Source of the DNA: Sistotremastrum niveocremeum HHB9708
Taxonomy: Eukaryota; Basidiomycota; Agaricomycetes; Sistotremastrales; Sistotremastraceae
Direction of reading: 5' to 3'
DNA: 32,237 bases
Assembly (NCBI GenBank): GCA_001630475.1
Contig: KV419399.1
Span: forward strand, 904,594-936,830
Shown here: in pieces, positions 8,967 through 21,186 of the stretch
Layout: each line of letters opens with the position of its first letter
How positions within the stretch are numbered: position 1 is the stretch's first letter
Notes under the pieces: model-generated
The model's database searches: none
What the model saw: the letters and a program-made list of their open reading frames with translations, nothing else
Told to the model about the DNA's origin: nothing
Made by a program: the position numbers and the translations under genes

Positions 8967-11900
8967 ATGTTCCCTCAATATCAACGCGGACCACGTCCCT
9001 CCCAACGAAACGTAAACCGTCGTCTCGGACTCGTCCTCACAGTCCTAGGCGGCGCATCCCTATTCGCAGTATACATCCTCACCACCTCCCATCCTTCATT
9101 CTTCACACAAGGTCGATATCCCCCATCACGTCCACACGGACGACCTCTAGGTCGTCCTAAACCCACTTCCCCCTCTGAGTCTAACTCCAACTCTGATTCT
9201 AATAAGGGAGGGAAGGGAGGGGGAGAGGTACATATTTTACCGATTGGGAATGTGGGACCTGGATATGAGGACGAGTATGAAGATGGAGAAGGAGGGGGGA
9301 TGGAAGTGAGTGAGGAGGAGAAAGAAGATGAGATGGATAGGATTATATGGACTGATAGAGCTGGTCAAGTTAAATCTGCCTTCCTCCACGCTTGGAATTC
9401 GTATGAAAAATACGCGTGGGGGTACGACGAGGTATTGCCTATCTCTGTCGGGTCCACCAACAAGTACGTCCTCTTCTTATTCCTAGTGAAAATAATGCTG
9501 ATGGTAGTACGAAAGCTTTAATGGATGGGGCGTATCAATCGTCGATTCACTCGATACTCTCCTCCTACTCGGCCTAGGCCCTCAATTCGACCGAGCAATG
9601 GACCACGTCAACGCACTCAATTTCACCCAATCACAACACGACGTCGCCCCCTTCTTCGAAACTACAATCCGATACCTCGGAGGCCTATTAAGCGCATACG
9701 CACTAGTGGAAGATGGGATTGAGATCGAGCCGATGCGCGAAGGGGGGATGAGGAAGGATCGGGAGATGCTTAGATCCCGGTTTGGTGGAGATGCGAAAGG
9801 GAAGGCAGGGGGGTATAGTGCGAGTGAGAGGAGACAGATTGCGAATACGCTTCTTACACGCGCAGATCAACTCGGTCTCGCGCTCCTCCATGCATTCAAC
9901 ACCACATCAGGTCTTCCAGCCTGGGGCGTTAACACCGTCACGTGAGTCCCCCCTCCTCTATCTTTTATCAAACAAATATGCTGATGGTGGTGTAGACATC
10001 GTCAGCAGAACACCTACTCCGCCCTCCTCGCCGAAATTGGCTCCTGTCAAATGGAATATAAATACCTCGCATATCTCACAGGCCGAAAAGAATATTTCGA
10101 CACTGTGAATGATATAACGGACCGTATGGAACGTGCACAATTGGTTCAGCTGAGAGTTGCTGAAGCGAAGAAGATGAGAGAGATGAAAGCTGCTGCTAAG
10201 GAGGCTGTGAGTGACTCGGTGGATTTGGAAGATGATTCCATTGACGGGGAGGGAGGGAAGGTTGTGATTCAGGAAGATGTAGGAGAGGAGGAAGAGGAGT
10301 TTGTGAGGACTGGAGGGTTGAATGGGATGTGGGGGACGAGATGGGATATCGGATCTGGTGAATCTGTCGACCGTACGTCTCTCAGTTTATTATATTCCAC
10401 AAAAGTACTGACGACCAATGATGCAGAGTATATTGCCGTCGGCGCGCTGGCGGATAGTGCATACGAATATTTATTGAAAGGATATCTCCTCTCCGGACGT
10501 ACCGAAAAACGTCTTCTCGACATGTGTACGTCTCCCTCCCCCTCCTCTCAACTATTCAATGTATCGTTTAATTGATGATGTGATACAGATCTAGCAGCAT
10601 CAACAACAGCCCTCCAAAACCTAACCTACATCTCCCCAACCCGCAACCTCCTTTACATAACCGACTCCACAAACGCATACCCCTCACACAAATTCGAACA
10701 TCTATCCTGTTTCTTCCCAGGCCTCTTAAGTCTAGGCGTCGAATCTCTCAGCGTAGAAGAATGGGCTCCGCTCTCCTCGAGTCGTCTCTCAATCCTCCCT
10801 CCTCCCCCTCCTCCACCTCCACAAATAATAAATCCCTTCGGTCCTCCACAACCTCCCCCACCTCCCCCTTCACCCCCCTCCCCCCATCCCTTCGACAAAA
10901 TCGAGTCAAAGGACAAAACGCGCGGCTCATTCGGCTCATCCTACACATCCCTCCTCGGTCCCCTTACTCCCTCTCAACTTCGCGATCGACATAGTATAGC
11001 TGCACAAGGGGTGGCGGAGACTTGTTGGGTGCTTTATGGGGATAATCCGACGGGGTTGGGGAGTGAGACTGTGTTATTTGATAGGCCTACGGGGTGGATT
11101 GTTTATCCGCCGAAGGAGGGTATTCCTACCAGGTCTACGAAACGGGACTTGGACGAGAGGGACGGGGAGGTGGAGAGGGGTGTGGAAGATGAAGGAGGGC
11201 TCGAGATAGGCTACGTCGGGGAAGGAGATCTCTCCCCCACCGAAGGAGAGAAGAAAGAGTTGACACCGGAAGAAAAGAAAGAGAAACAGCGTCAACGACT
11301 AGAAGTCGTCAACGCAGCTGCCGAACGTCAAAAAGCAAAGGAAGAAGCCGCTCGACAAAAAGCTGCTCTAAAGGATTCCTCTCCACCTCCACCTTCCGCT
11401 CCCAATTCACCCGAATCGCCTAATCTTCCTCCTAACCCATTCCACGGCTCCTCCGGTACATCAAATAAAAAAGGAGGAGGGATATTTAGTAAGCCGAGTG
11501 GACCGACGTATGATATGTCTGCGGGGAGGTGGTGGGATGCTATTGACGCGTGGGAGAGTGTTGGGAGGAAAGGCGCGCTCAAGGGCTCGGGAAAGAAGGA
11601 TGTATGGAGCGATGTCCTGCTTCGCGCCAAGCTCGCTGGACAACCACTCGACGACTCCGCTCCTGAGGCCAATCCTGCGGCTGATAACAATAACAACCCA
11701 GCCGCCGACACTCCTCCTCCTCCCACCCGTCCCGACTCCCCAGGCACAAAGGGGAAGACAGACACAAAGAAGAAAGAGAAGATAAAGATGGATTATACAG
11801 TCCAAGATGCTCGATGGCTTATGCGTCCTGAAACACTCGAATCGCTCTTTTTGATGTATCGATATACAGGAGACGAAGTGTGGAGGGAGAGATGTTGGAA

Positions 11901-12407
11901 GGTTTTTGAGGGGATGGAGAAGTATTCCCGTCTTGGACAAAGTGGGGAGGGTGGAGGGCCTAAATCTAAGAATTTGGATGATAAGGGAGATGGGTATGTT
12001 GGGTATGCGAGTGTGAGGGGGACGAATATCGCTAGGGAGGATGATACCGCAGCAGCGGGTGGCTCGCCGAAGGGAACGAATACGAAGACGGGGAAGTGGA
12101 GTGGATGGTCTCAATATGAAAATTCAATGCCTTCGTACGTCCCCCCTTCTTCACCCCTTACCCCACCCCCACCCCCACCCCCACCCCAATCACCAATCAA
12201 CAAATCTCGATCATACATCTCGATACTAACGCACGTCACAGATACGCCCTCGCCGAGACATTCAAATACATATACCTATGTCTTCTCGATCCCTCAGAGA
12301 GCGAAGCGTTACTTCCTAAGGATAAATGGATATTTAATACGGAGGCGCATCCTTTCCCTGTGTTTGAGTGGAGTGAGAGGCAGATTGAGGAGTGGGGGAT
12401 TCGGTGA
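8967..12407 (+). CDS. Class I alpha-1,2-mannosidase, glycoside hydrolase family 47 (1036 aa)
   Basis: Six exons: 8967-9463, 9516-9941, 9996-10372, 10427-10525, 10589-12134 and 12242-12407. The five introns (52, 54, 54, 63, 107 nt) splice to one open frame. Residues 20-38 form a signal anchor, so a type II ER/Golgi membrane protein is expected, trimming alpha-1,2-linked mannose from N-glycans. GH47 landmarks in order are FNGWGVSIVDSLDTL (about 167), EIGSCQMEYKYL (321), GALADSAYEYLL (439), the cysteines C507 and C612 that form the family disulfide, RPETLESLF (879) with a conserved catalytic Glu, and FNTEAHPFP near the C-terminus, whose Thr1015 is the usual calcium ligand. The usual enzyme core is about 450-500 residues. 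Here low-complexity inserts expand it: acidic (about 70-125), Gln/Lys/acidic (about 350-430), polyproline (about 535-570), and Lys/Pro-rich (about 630-860). Start: first ATG before the membrane anchor. Splice sites are supported by family alignment from memory. Confidence 0.93.
12161..12188 (+). repeat. (CCCCCA)n microsatellite in GH47 intron 5
   Basis: Short tandem run of a C5A-type unit inside the last, longest intron of the mannosidase gene. Confidence 0.8.
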
Positions 12408-13284
12408 TCTTTTGACGGGACGATGGACTCCTCGTGGACGGAATGATCCTCGTTGGTCCGGGCGGCGTGACGAGGGCGGCGGCGGCGGATTGGAGGGCTT
12501 TATCTCGCAATGAGGTCCAAGGTGGCCGAGGGGAGGCTGGGAAATGTGAAGGTGCAGATCGTCAACGTTTGAAGACCTCACTTTGAGACGAGTCGAGTCG
12601 ACGTGGCATCTCCCACCACCGTCCCCAGTATCAGTATGTTTATATCCAGATCTATTTCCACTCATCTTCTTTCTTACTTTGGCCTACCATCATGCATCGG
12701 GTCATACGCGTACTATTTGGTCATCACTCTCATTATACTCTTTTCTCTTTCCTTTTGCGGCGGATTGCTCTTACAGTGTTATTGTACTCGCACTCGTTGT
12801 GTATTTTTATATTATCTCATGGGATTTTTATTCTCTATCTGGCCCGATCACGGCTCGATCGCGTATTGTGAGAGCTAGCGTCAACATTGAGCTCGAAATA
12901 AAGTTGTGAGCTGGACGAGGGGAATTGGAAGATATTCTCGTCTTCAGGTTCGAGTTATTCTTGGCGGCGTCTCTAGATTTCGCGGATTTTGATAAGGGTT
13001 ACTAGTATGCTAGCGCGTCGAGCCTAACGCATGGACACTGCAAAACAACACCGGTTTGAGTTCATTCGATTTCATTGATGTTCGTGACTATGAATATAAC
13101 TATGAATATTGTACAATTACACTTCCTTTCCGGAATTATTGTAAGCGGAGTAGTGTACTCAAAAGACAAGAAAAGATAATACGAAAGGATCCGCAGATCC
13201 GGATGCATGCTACAGTAAACTCCATTGCAAATGTCGTCCGTCATTCGTCGAGGGTAAGCGGGTTCGGGTTAGATCAGGAGGAGA
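12408..13284. other. GH47 3' UTR and convergent intergenic region
   Basis: Sequence between the stop of the plus-strand GH47 gene and the stop of the minus-strand DUF6593-like gene. Short frames here lack recognisable motifs and are taken as untranslated. Confidence 0.5.
12897..12902 (+). terminator. Poly(A) signal of the GH47 gene
   Basis: AATAAA 490 nt past the GH47 stop codon, the only perfect signal noticed on the plus strand before the convergent gene. Confidence 0.4.
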
Positions 13285-15880
13285 TTACTCCTCGTCCTCT
13301 TCGTCCTCCTCCACTTCTTCGGCTTCGTCCTCCTCCTCCTGATGATCATCATCTTCATCTTCTTCATCCGCCCAATCCCTCTTCCTAACCGTAACATCAG
13401 TCTTCGCCCTCCTCCTCCCCCTCATATCCATCCCATTCATCCCTCCAGCCATCCACTCCCTCCTCCCTTCATACCCAAATCCACCTCCCCCAATATCAAT
13501 CTCGCGCAATCCAACACTCGAGAATCCGCCCACAGGCGATAGAGGTGACCAAGGCGATAAAGGCGGTAAAGGAGCACCCGCCGCGGAGGAGGAAGAGGGG
13601 GTGGAGGAAGGTTTCATGTCGACGTCTTTGGATGCGTCGCCTAGGTATATGAATGTGAATTCGCGCTTTTCGCGGCGGGGGGTTAGGATTGGTGTTGGTA
13701 TTGGAGGCGGAGACGTTGGGTGTGATGTTGATGGTGTCGATGTTGATGTTGATGATTGAGCAGAGGTTGAGGTGACGGGAGTAGGGGCGAAATGAGCGTG
13801 TGGTTCTGGTTTTTGCCAGGGGTGAGGTTGAACGGACGATGGCGATGACGATGTATGAGGATGATGAGAGAATTGGGGAAGATGAGGAAGATGCGGTAAA
13901 TGCGGTAAATGAGGAACATGAGAAGATGAACGTGGATGTGGATGTGAATGCGATGATGGTGAATTCGAGCTCGTACTCGATCTCTGTGAAGTCGACCCGG
14001 AAGCCGAAGCTAACGTATCCGTATTCGAATGCGAATGCGAAGCGACAGATATCGAGGTCGACAGTGTCGATCCAGAGGGTCTTTCGTGACATTTCCCACC
14101 TTCGATACATCCCCCTTCACACCTCCTCGTAATGTCAATGACGACTTCAGCTTCAGAAGGCGAAGGGAGGACGAATGGCGTGATGAATTTCTCAGGATGA
14201 CGACTGCTATGCGAGAGGGAATGAGAATGACTATGACCATGTCCGTGAAAGTACGAATGAGCCGGGGATTGAGTGTGAGATGTTGAGGAAGGTGTACGTG
14301 GAGTCCGAGGCGTCTTGGGAGTTTTAGGAGTTCGGAGGAGCGTCGAAGATGATGTGGAGAACGTCGGTGCTGTCTTTAGTCGATTCAGCCTCGGACGAGG
14401 ACGCGTCTGAGTCTGAGTCGAAGTTTGAGTATATGAAGTCGCTGCGGACGCGGCGACTGATATTGACGATGTAGCAGGAGCCAGGGTCGATGTTGTAGCA
14501 GATGAAGATGAAGAGACGATCGTGGTAGATGTCTTGGAGAGTGCTAACTTGACCGATCTTGCATCCGAGGTATGTGAAGCGCTATTCGTCGATGTATGAC
14601 TCGTATGACTCGACGTTGATCCGGATCCGGAGAAGATGGAATGACCATCTTCGAATGTCACTGATGCCGACGTCGGCGTCAACATCCCAGCCCTAGCCCC
14701 CGTTCCATGTTCCTGCCCAATTGAACTGCGATAGCTCTTCCGTCGAATAGCAGTTAACCGTAAACTCGGCTTTCGGCGCACAGCCGGCGTCGTCGGTGCT
14801 GCTGGCGGAGACTCGACAGCGTGGGAATGCGATGAGCCGGAGCCGGAAATAGAGGAGGAACCTAATTTGGACGGTGACGTCATAATCCGTAAACTCTTCA
14901 TCGACTTCATCGAGCGCATTCCCGAGCCCGCCGACGCTCCCGACCCGCCCGCACCCGCGCCCGACGCAGCTCCCGATCCCGATCCCGTCGATCCCGGAGT
15001 TACGGGAGTCATCACTCCGCCCACGCCCACAGAATTCGACGTAGAAATAGCAGTCGTCATAGTTCCCATAGTCGTGGACGAAGTCGCAGTAGAGCCAGAG
15101 TGGACCATCCCCGGAACGGGAATACTGACTGAAATGGTAATATTTTTCGGTTGTGGAAGTTTGATTACATTGTTCAGACCGCTTGGACCTGGGTCAAGGG
15201 TTACGGTGCCGTTCTCCGTCGATTGAATGTATCTCCATTCGTCCTTTCTGGCGGTTAGGAGGATCGTGGAGAGGACGAGATCGTCCATGTGTGGGTGACC
15301 TGAAGGAAGGACGACGAGTCTGGATTTCGAGGAGGGTACGAACAAAGCGAGGAGGACGGTGCCGGATGTAGAATGCGTGGAGAGCATAGGGAGAGTGTGT
15401 GGTTGAGAATGAGACGAAGATGAAGGCGAAGTTGGTGTGAGAGGTGATGAGGGTGGCGAATTTGCAAGGTGGTATTCGTACGAGGCTTCACAAGTCCATA
15501 CTTGAGACTCAACGTGCGGAATGAGAGAACCATCATTCGAAGTAAGGTTAAGGCCATTAAGAAGATCATGAAGCGTTCGAGAAGACGATGATAGTGGACG
15601 CCATTTGAACGTTTGATTAGGCGCAGTTATGGGCGTGAATTTTCTCCAGCTAAGACAATCAGGATGCGGCGGTAATGAAAGAAGGCACGACGTACCTAGC
15701 GAATGGGTTCTTCGACTTTTGAAACCAACTGTCCACCGGAACAGGTGGCAGACTCAAGCCTTGCTCGGCAGCTGCAGTTCTTGAGACACAAACCGCTCTG
15801 CTCGTTAAGCCGCCTGCACTGCTTCCGTGACCGTTGGGGATCCCATAGCCAGCCCACAACACCTTCCCAATCTCATTCAT
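13285..15880 (-). CDS. DUF6593-like protein with long Ser/Thr/His-rich disordered tail (849 aa)
   Basis: Two exons, 15696-15880 and 13285-15649, with a 46-nt intron (GTACGT...TTAG, phase 2) joining KSKNPFA to SWRKFTPITAPNQTFKWRP. The N-terminal 150-220 residues look like a small beta-rich domain: FKWRPLSSSSRTLHDLL, an aromatic strand, then GTVLLALFVPSSKSRLVVL and MDDLVLSTILLTARKDEW. This resembles fungal DUF6593 proteins from memory, with no known function. The remainder is low complexity: Gly/Ser-rich, Ser/Thr-rich, a (Gly/Ser)-His tract, HLP tandem repeats, and a C-terminal Asp/Glu tail. One island, VVIDITRRCEGGC with a further Cys six residues on (C-x3-C-x5-C), looks conserved rather than random. 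The start at 15880 is the first ATG in the open frame and is uncertain, since the frame stays open to about 16282. Confidence 0.6.
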
Positions 15881-17480
15881 CGTCTCACTCCCTGAATCCA
15901 GGGCACGCTCCGGAGCGCCCATTCGAGAAGATGGACCATTTGTTCCACGAAAAAGAGTGGTGGTAGAGCCGCGAGTGCATGTCGCATAGACAACTTGTTT
16001 CGATATAGGACAAGTCAAAGGGGTATCGAGTATTGATGGGCCGGCAAGACAGAGCGTTTGAGCGGGACACAGCAAGGATCCTGATCGTTCGGTACCAGAC
16101 CTTTTCATCATCCTCGAGGTCACAAGTCGACGTTCCAGCCAACTAGTGGGCGACTCGGAAAGTAGGTCCACGCCAACAGACGAGCGGTCTTTGTAGTAAG
16201 TAGCACGACACGACGGATGGAGTCGAGTATAGTCTGTACAGTCATCCCGACCTTGGAACTGCACGGCGAGTCCTTGCACCACGGTAACGGCCTGTCTGAC
16301 TCATTACCTGCGTCTTTTGCCAGAATAGAAATGAACAGGTGGAGGCGGCGTCTTCGCCTAATCCGGAAGGTGCCCGACTCCGAACTTCCGACTCTCAGGC
16401 CTTCCGAGCTTCGCGAGCGAATTCAGTCCGTTGCATTTGTTATGCAGCGCTCCTCACGCTCATCTCCCTCTGGGCCCTCAGGGCATGTGCTTCGCTTTCC
16501 ACCCCAGATTTAATTCGAGTAGAGTTAACCGCTGCATGTAGGTCTTCGTCCGGCGGTGCAATCGACTCGAAGGAAGCTCGTTCGCCTATAGGTACGCTTA
16601 GCAGCTTAAAGTTCTCCGTGGGGCTTGCACGAGCGTGTTTTTCGGAACTACCCCTTCGCTGCGTGCATCTAAGTGTTGGGTGGTGCGATGGGAAAGACTC
16701 TGCGTGGTGGAGATACATTGCAAGATGCGCGATCACACGTGATGAGTTATCGACTCTATGCTGAGTATATCCCAGCTTCCATTTCTCAAACGCTCTCAGG
16801 ATTCAAATTTATCTACGGAATCACGATACTCGTAAATCCACCTCTCGAGCGACTTTCCCTCTCAAGCTTTTCCCTTCGAACATTCCATCCCCTCCCTTCA
16901 CCTCAACCTCAATCTCATGTCAACTCTCAAAATATCCATTTCCCCAATCGCTACGTCTCGCGAATGCGCGCATCATAGCTCAGTAATACATCATCGGGGA
17001 CCTTAATGTTCAGCCAGCCTCGTTTCCCCAATGTCCGTAGATTATCCATCCATCATTTGCTGGCCGTTGCCGGGCTCGGCGCCGAGCCCATCCAATCTAT
17101 CAACGCCAGGCACTACTTTACTTGCCATGCTCTGTGGGGTTTATAAGGTCCATCTAAACCAGGTTCCTGATTCGAAGCGACTCAAGCCCTTCTGGCTGGC
17201 ACGACATGTAAATCTTAGCGACGGGCTTTTCTCGGCCGTTCCTATTATGGCCGCAAAGCACTCGCATACTCCAGAAGGATCCTGCAGGAGGGAATGAATT
17301 CGAATGAATGCCCTCTGCAGAAATACTCTGCCCAGTGTATGTGAGGAGAATTCTCTGTTTCGAAATACTTGGGACGTCGCCGACTCGTTTGGCTTGGCTC
17401 CCATTTTTAAACTTTGTTCCCTGTCACCTCCTCTGTAATTACATGTAGGGTTGTAACAACAATCAAATATAATATACTAT
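15881..17480. other. Intergenic region without a supported gene
   Basis: Several open frames of 80-200 codons exist on both strands in a GC-richer part (16300-16700), including a plus-strand one at 16339-16764. None shows a domain, paralog or splice series I can support. The strands are about equally open, which argues for base composition or a degenerate repeat rather than a gene. Confidence 0.4.
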
Positions 17481-17751
17481 AGTGTTGGACTTCGCTTGTC
17501 GCCGAAGTTGTCGGACTTGGAATATCGAATGACCCGTAATGGCTCCCGTGATGAATCGCTCGATATCAAGATTATAGATCTTGAGCTCTTAATCGGCAAT
17601 GACGGACGTTCCAAGTTCAGATATAATGGAGAACAACTCTTATCGGTCTTCGATCGAGGAGCTGGTCTTGCGGGCTGGCAACAACGGGGGCTAAGCTCTG
17701 GATGAAGCAATAGCAAAGCTTATTGACGTTCTTGAGGCGGCTACAAAACAC

Positions 17752-19386
17752 GGATAATACTATTTGGCAACCCGGTTTCCCGGGTTGTTTCGAATTTTCT
17801 TACAAATCATGATCCCGGGATAATGGTGTCTAACCCCGGAGTCAAACGTAAATTGTATTCAGGGAACTAGGACATTGATGAAGAGGCTCAATAACTAGTA
17901 ATTTTGCAAAGAGATCCGGGACTTGGGATGGCAAATTTGTAGAAAGAGTGACAGGCGAACGATGATGATAGCCGAGTAGGAGGTTTGGTGTGAGGAGCAG
18001 AAGATTTTCGTCGAGGATGGGCTGTGCGAGCTCCAGAACTGGTAGGGTGTTTGGTGATTTGAGTGATGATGTCGGCTTCGGTCCTGAAGTAGGGGCAGTG
18101 AAGGGAGCAGGAGAAGCGATCTCTTCACATCGCGACGATAAGGATGCGTTAAATAGCGGAAACCTATTGCTAAAGACAACAAGTTGGAGGGGGTCCCGGA
18201 AGAACAGAGGGGATTATCGGTCGAGGTCGTCCTATCCGATCTGAGGGTATCAATGACAGACTGGGGCGAGGGTTGGAATGCGAGACGCGCGCAAGTTGAG
18301 AAGAGATGAGTCGCATCATGGAGATGGGACAAGGACGTCGATGAGGGAGCGGAGAGTCGAGACTACACCAACGAGAGAAGGGGAGAAGGTCGTCAGCGCT
18401 CCATGTTGAAGAACAAGTAAAAAAAAGCGACACACACGTACGGGTGTTCGACGAGGTTCGTGAGCTATTCATTCATTCATGCCATCTTCCTTGTACAATA
18501 GATGCAATCAGACTCCTAATACCGATTCCTTCGTCCGGTGGGCGAGGCGAAAGGAGCTTCCAGTTGCAGACTCCTCAGTACGAGAACTACGGATGTCGAG
18601 ACAACTGTGCGAGTGAGCCGGCTGTTGGATGCAGCTATACGCATGGATCAACGTGGATGGATAAGAGTCGAAAGCCTCAGAGACGTTATGCAGAACCCAT
18701 CGTGAACTCGAGACGTTGAGAGCCAGCGTCAAGCAAGTCCTGCATGGCGCGAATAGGGTTTTAAGGTCCAGTCCATGTGACTGCAAAAAACCGCAGTTGC
18801 AGTCAGGTTGTGACTGGACCTGCAGTTGCGGTCTTTTGGATTTCTGAAAATTTGGCAACTGGCAACTGCAGTTGTGACCAGTCGCAACTGTGGTCGCAAC
18901 TGAGGACCCTTAAGGGTCCCCAAACAGGGTGGTCACAGGGTATTTTGGGTCTCAAGTGGGTCTTTATACCCTTGTTTTCATTATATATTGGATTATATAG
19001 TGTTATTAAGTATTACTAGACACTATATGACCACTGATAAGACCCAAAAACAATATATAAATGAATAAAATAGTGGTTTATACCAGTTATGACCTCAGTT
19101 GCTGCCCATGACTGGTCAGGCAACTGGTCTCTTTGTGACTGGTTGCTAGACCCTGCAACCGGTTGCAGCTGCCAGTCATGCAAAAATTGGGTCCGCAACC
19201 GGACCGGCAGTTGCCGGTTATGAGAAAAAAGGGCCAAGGTCCAGTCATGACTGGACCTTAAAACCCTAGGCGCGAAGGAAGTCGCTCGGCGTTTGCCGGA
19301 CTCAACGCTCATGATCCTTGCTTACTTCAGAAATCATATCTTGATCACAGCAACCTCCGAAACCGGGTTGCCAAATAGTATTATCC
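17752..19386. mobile_element. Non-autonomous Mutator-like (MULE) element, 1635 bp, with a nested MITE
   Basis: Perfect 28-bp terminal inverted repeats (left 17752-17779 beginning GGATAATACTATTTGGCAAC, right 19359-19386) are flanked by a perfect 9-bp duplication ACAAAACAC (17743-17751 and 19387-19395). A 9-bp duplication with TIRs of this length suits the Mutator superfamily. Removing the element and one duplication restores the exon 1/intron 1 junction of copy C exactly as in A and E. The roughly 1.1 kb of own sequence encodes no transposase I can recognise, so it would depend on an enzyme elsewhere. The MITE E3 is inserted inside it. Confidence 0.85.
18754..19268. mobile_element. hAT-like MITE E3, 515 bp, nested in the MULE-like element
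   Basis: Ends TAGGGTTTTAAGGTCCAGTC and the inverted GACTGGACCTTAAAACCCTA are flanked by a perfect 8-bp duplication GGCGCGAA (18746-18753 and 19269-19276). Flanks carry repeated AACTGCAGTTG, GGTTGC and CAGTCATGACTG words. The central part is about 90 percent or more identical to that of E4 by eye, although the outer ends differ. It is younger than the MULE-like host element. Confidence 0.88.
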
Positions 19387-21186
19387 ACAAAACACGTGTT
19401 AGTTCTCTTTCGCAGTCAATCATTCCGATGTTTGACTGAGGTCTGTTCTGTGTTTCTAGATCGGAGATCAGGGAGACTCTCAAAATAGATAGGACCGTCC
19501 AAGTCGATAGCTTAAGGTCGAAAGCGATTGATATCAACGCAGTCGCTCAGAAGACTGTATCAGAGTTGGGTGTCGCCTTCTCACAGGCGACGTCAGCGTT
19601 GAATCGCGAGTCTAATTTCGGCACGGCCTTCTCGAGGGCTCTTCCAAAAGAGATACAAGCAGATATTCTACTCCAATATGCCAAATCGTTCGACGAGGAG
19701 AGCTTCTACGGTGGTTATCTGCATGCGCACGAAAACTGGAGACATATTCCTCGCATTTCAAACTGGGCCGATATAATGCTAGTGTACGTCCGGGTCCTAT
19801 CAATGTGATGTACAAGTTTAATAATATACAATTCATAGGTGCTCCAGCTGGTATCATATCATTCGAACGGATCCGCGATTCTGGACTTCAATCAGTTTCG
19901 CGTGGCCTCGATCCAAGATACAGACATATCTTACCCTCAGCAAACAAGCCCGACTCCATCTAGCACTCCCTACGGCAAACCCATTCATTCTTCACAAATC
20001 GGAGCTGCTTATGACGCATGTTCATCGCGCCCAAGAAATAGAGCTCCATCCTCAGGTTAGACCCGTACGAGCAGGGGTGATTCTCAATTCATACCCGTGG
20101 GGCAACAACGTCCCTGAGATCAGTCCAGTCTGGCAGTTCATGTCGGATATTATCGATCAGAAACTGGCGCCTTCACTCACTCATCTCATGATCGAGGATC
20201 ACAATAGCATTTACACTCTTCCATCGATCATGTCATTTTCCACTCTGAGCATCCTCGAACTGAAAGGGTGTTTCTTGAGAGGGCCGTGGGCCGAGACTTT
20301 CCCGGCATCTCTTCGAAAGATTCACATCTTCAGAAGTGACATTCATGCCGATCTTCATGATCTCTTGAATCTCCTCCGACGCTGTGCCATGCTTGAAATG
20401 CTCATATTTTCTTGGAACGAGGTTTCGCCTCGTGAACATGGAGAATCTATTGCACGGACTGACCAATCCATATGCGTCAAACATCTTCGAGGACTGGAAA
20501 TTTGGCATTCTGAAAAACACAAAATGGAGCAGTTCTTCGATAGCTGCACATTCCATCGTCTAAGTTCACTCAAGATCTATATCCAGCACCCACTTTCTAC
20601 CCCTCCCTTCGTACCCAGTTACTTCTCCGAACGCATGGCACGTACCACATCTATGAAGCTCAGAGTGACGGACATCTCCATCGGAACCACGTTCGCGGAT
20701 CCTAGTTCCCCGGACGTGCAGTATTTCCTCGACGTGATTTTCTATAGAGAGCAAAAATCAGCACCTGAATGGCACACTAATTTCAACGAGGTCATCCACC
20801 ATTTCACAAACCTGACACATCTAATGTTCCATCAACCTCGTTATGGCGACCATGGGTCACTACGATGTGCATGGCCTTCGCTAGTCTCGGTATTCAGAAG
20901 CATCACAATCTTGGAAGTTGGTGGGTGTATTGACGAAGAAATGTTCATGATCTTGGGAAGTCGTACAAGGAAAGGGCCTGACACGGTCTCCGAGATGCCC
21001 TTGCCTTGTTTGGTATATCTTCGTCTCGAGGATGACCAAGCCCATCCAGATAGGTTTTATCGGCCTCTTACCGAAGAAGAAGAAGAAGAAAGTCTAGCCT
21101 CCCCGGAGGATGTGTCTCGGTCGAAGAAGGCAAAACACCGCTATGAATTATTGTTGACCTGCTTATCGAATCGCATGGCTGCCGGT

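Noticed and set aside
8642-9160. Plus-strand frame of 172 codons upstream of and overlapping the GH47 start
   Set aside because: Arg/Ser/His-rich composition typical of an out-of-frame reading; it overlaps the GH47 exon 1 in another frame.
11328-12665. Minus-strand frames opposite the GH47 gene
   Set aside because: They lie wholly over the well-supported GH47 exons and are shadows of their codon bias.
12583-12909. Hydrophobic plus-strand frame downstream of GH47 (possible small membrane protein)
   Set aside because: It lies between the GH47 stop and its poly(A) signal, T-rich 3' UTR composition explains the hydrophobicity, and no homologous copy or conserved motif is visible.
13342-14286. 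Plus-strand and alternative minus frames over the DUF6593-like tail
   Set aside because: Low-complexity shadows of the Ser-rich coding frame.
16339-16764. Plus-strand open frame of 141 codons (SPNPEGARLRTSDSQ...)
   Set aside because: The opposite strand is open too, there is no ATG context, motif or splice series, and base composition explains the openness. It might be a fragment of a repeat, but no second copy is in the window.
17895-18332. Minus-strand frame of 145 codons inside the MULE-like element as a possible transposase
   Set aside because: No catalytic or zinc-finger motif, no intron series, and too short; composition looks random.
17743-19395. Interpretation of the 1.6-kb insertion as an LTR retroelement or solo LTR
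   Set aside because: The terminal repeats are inverted, not direct, the duplication is 9 bp rather than 4-6, and no TG...CA ends are seen.
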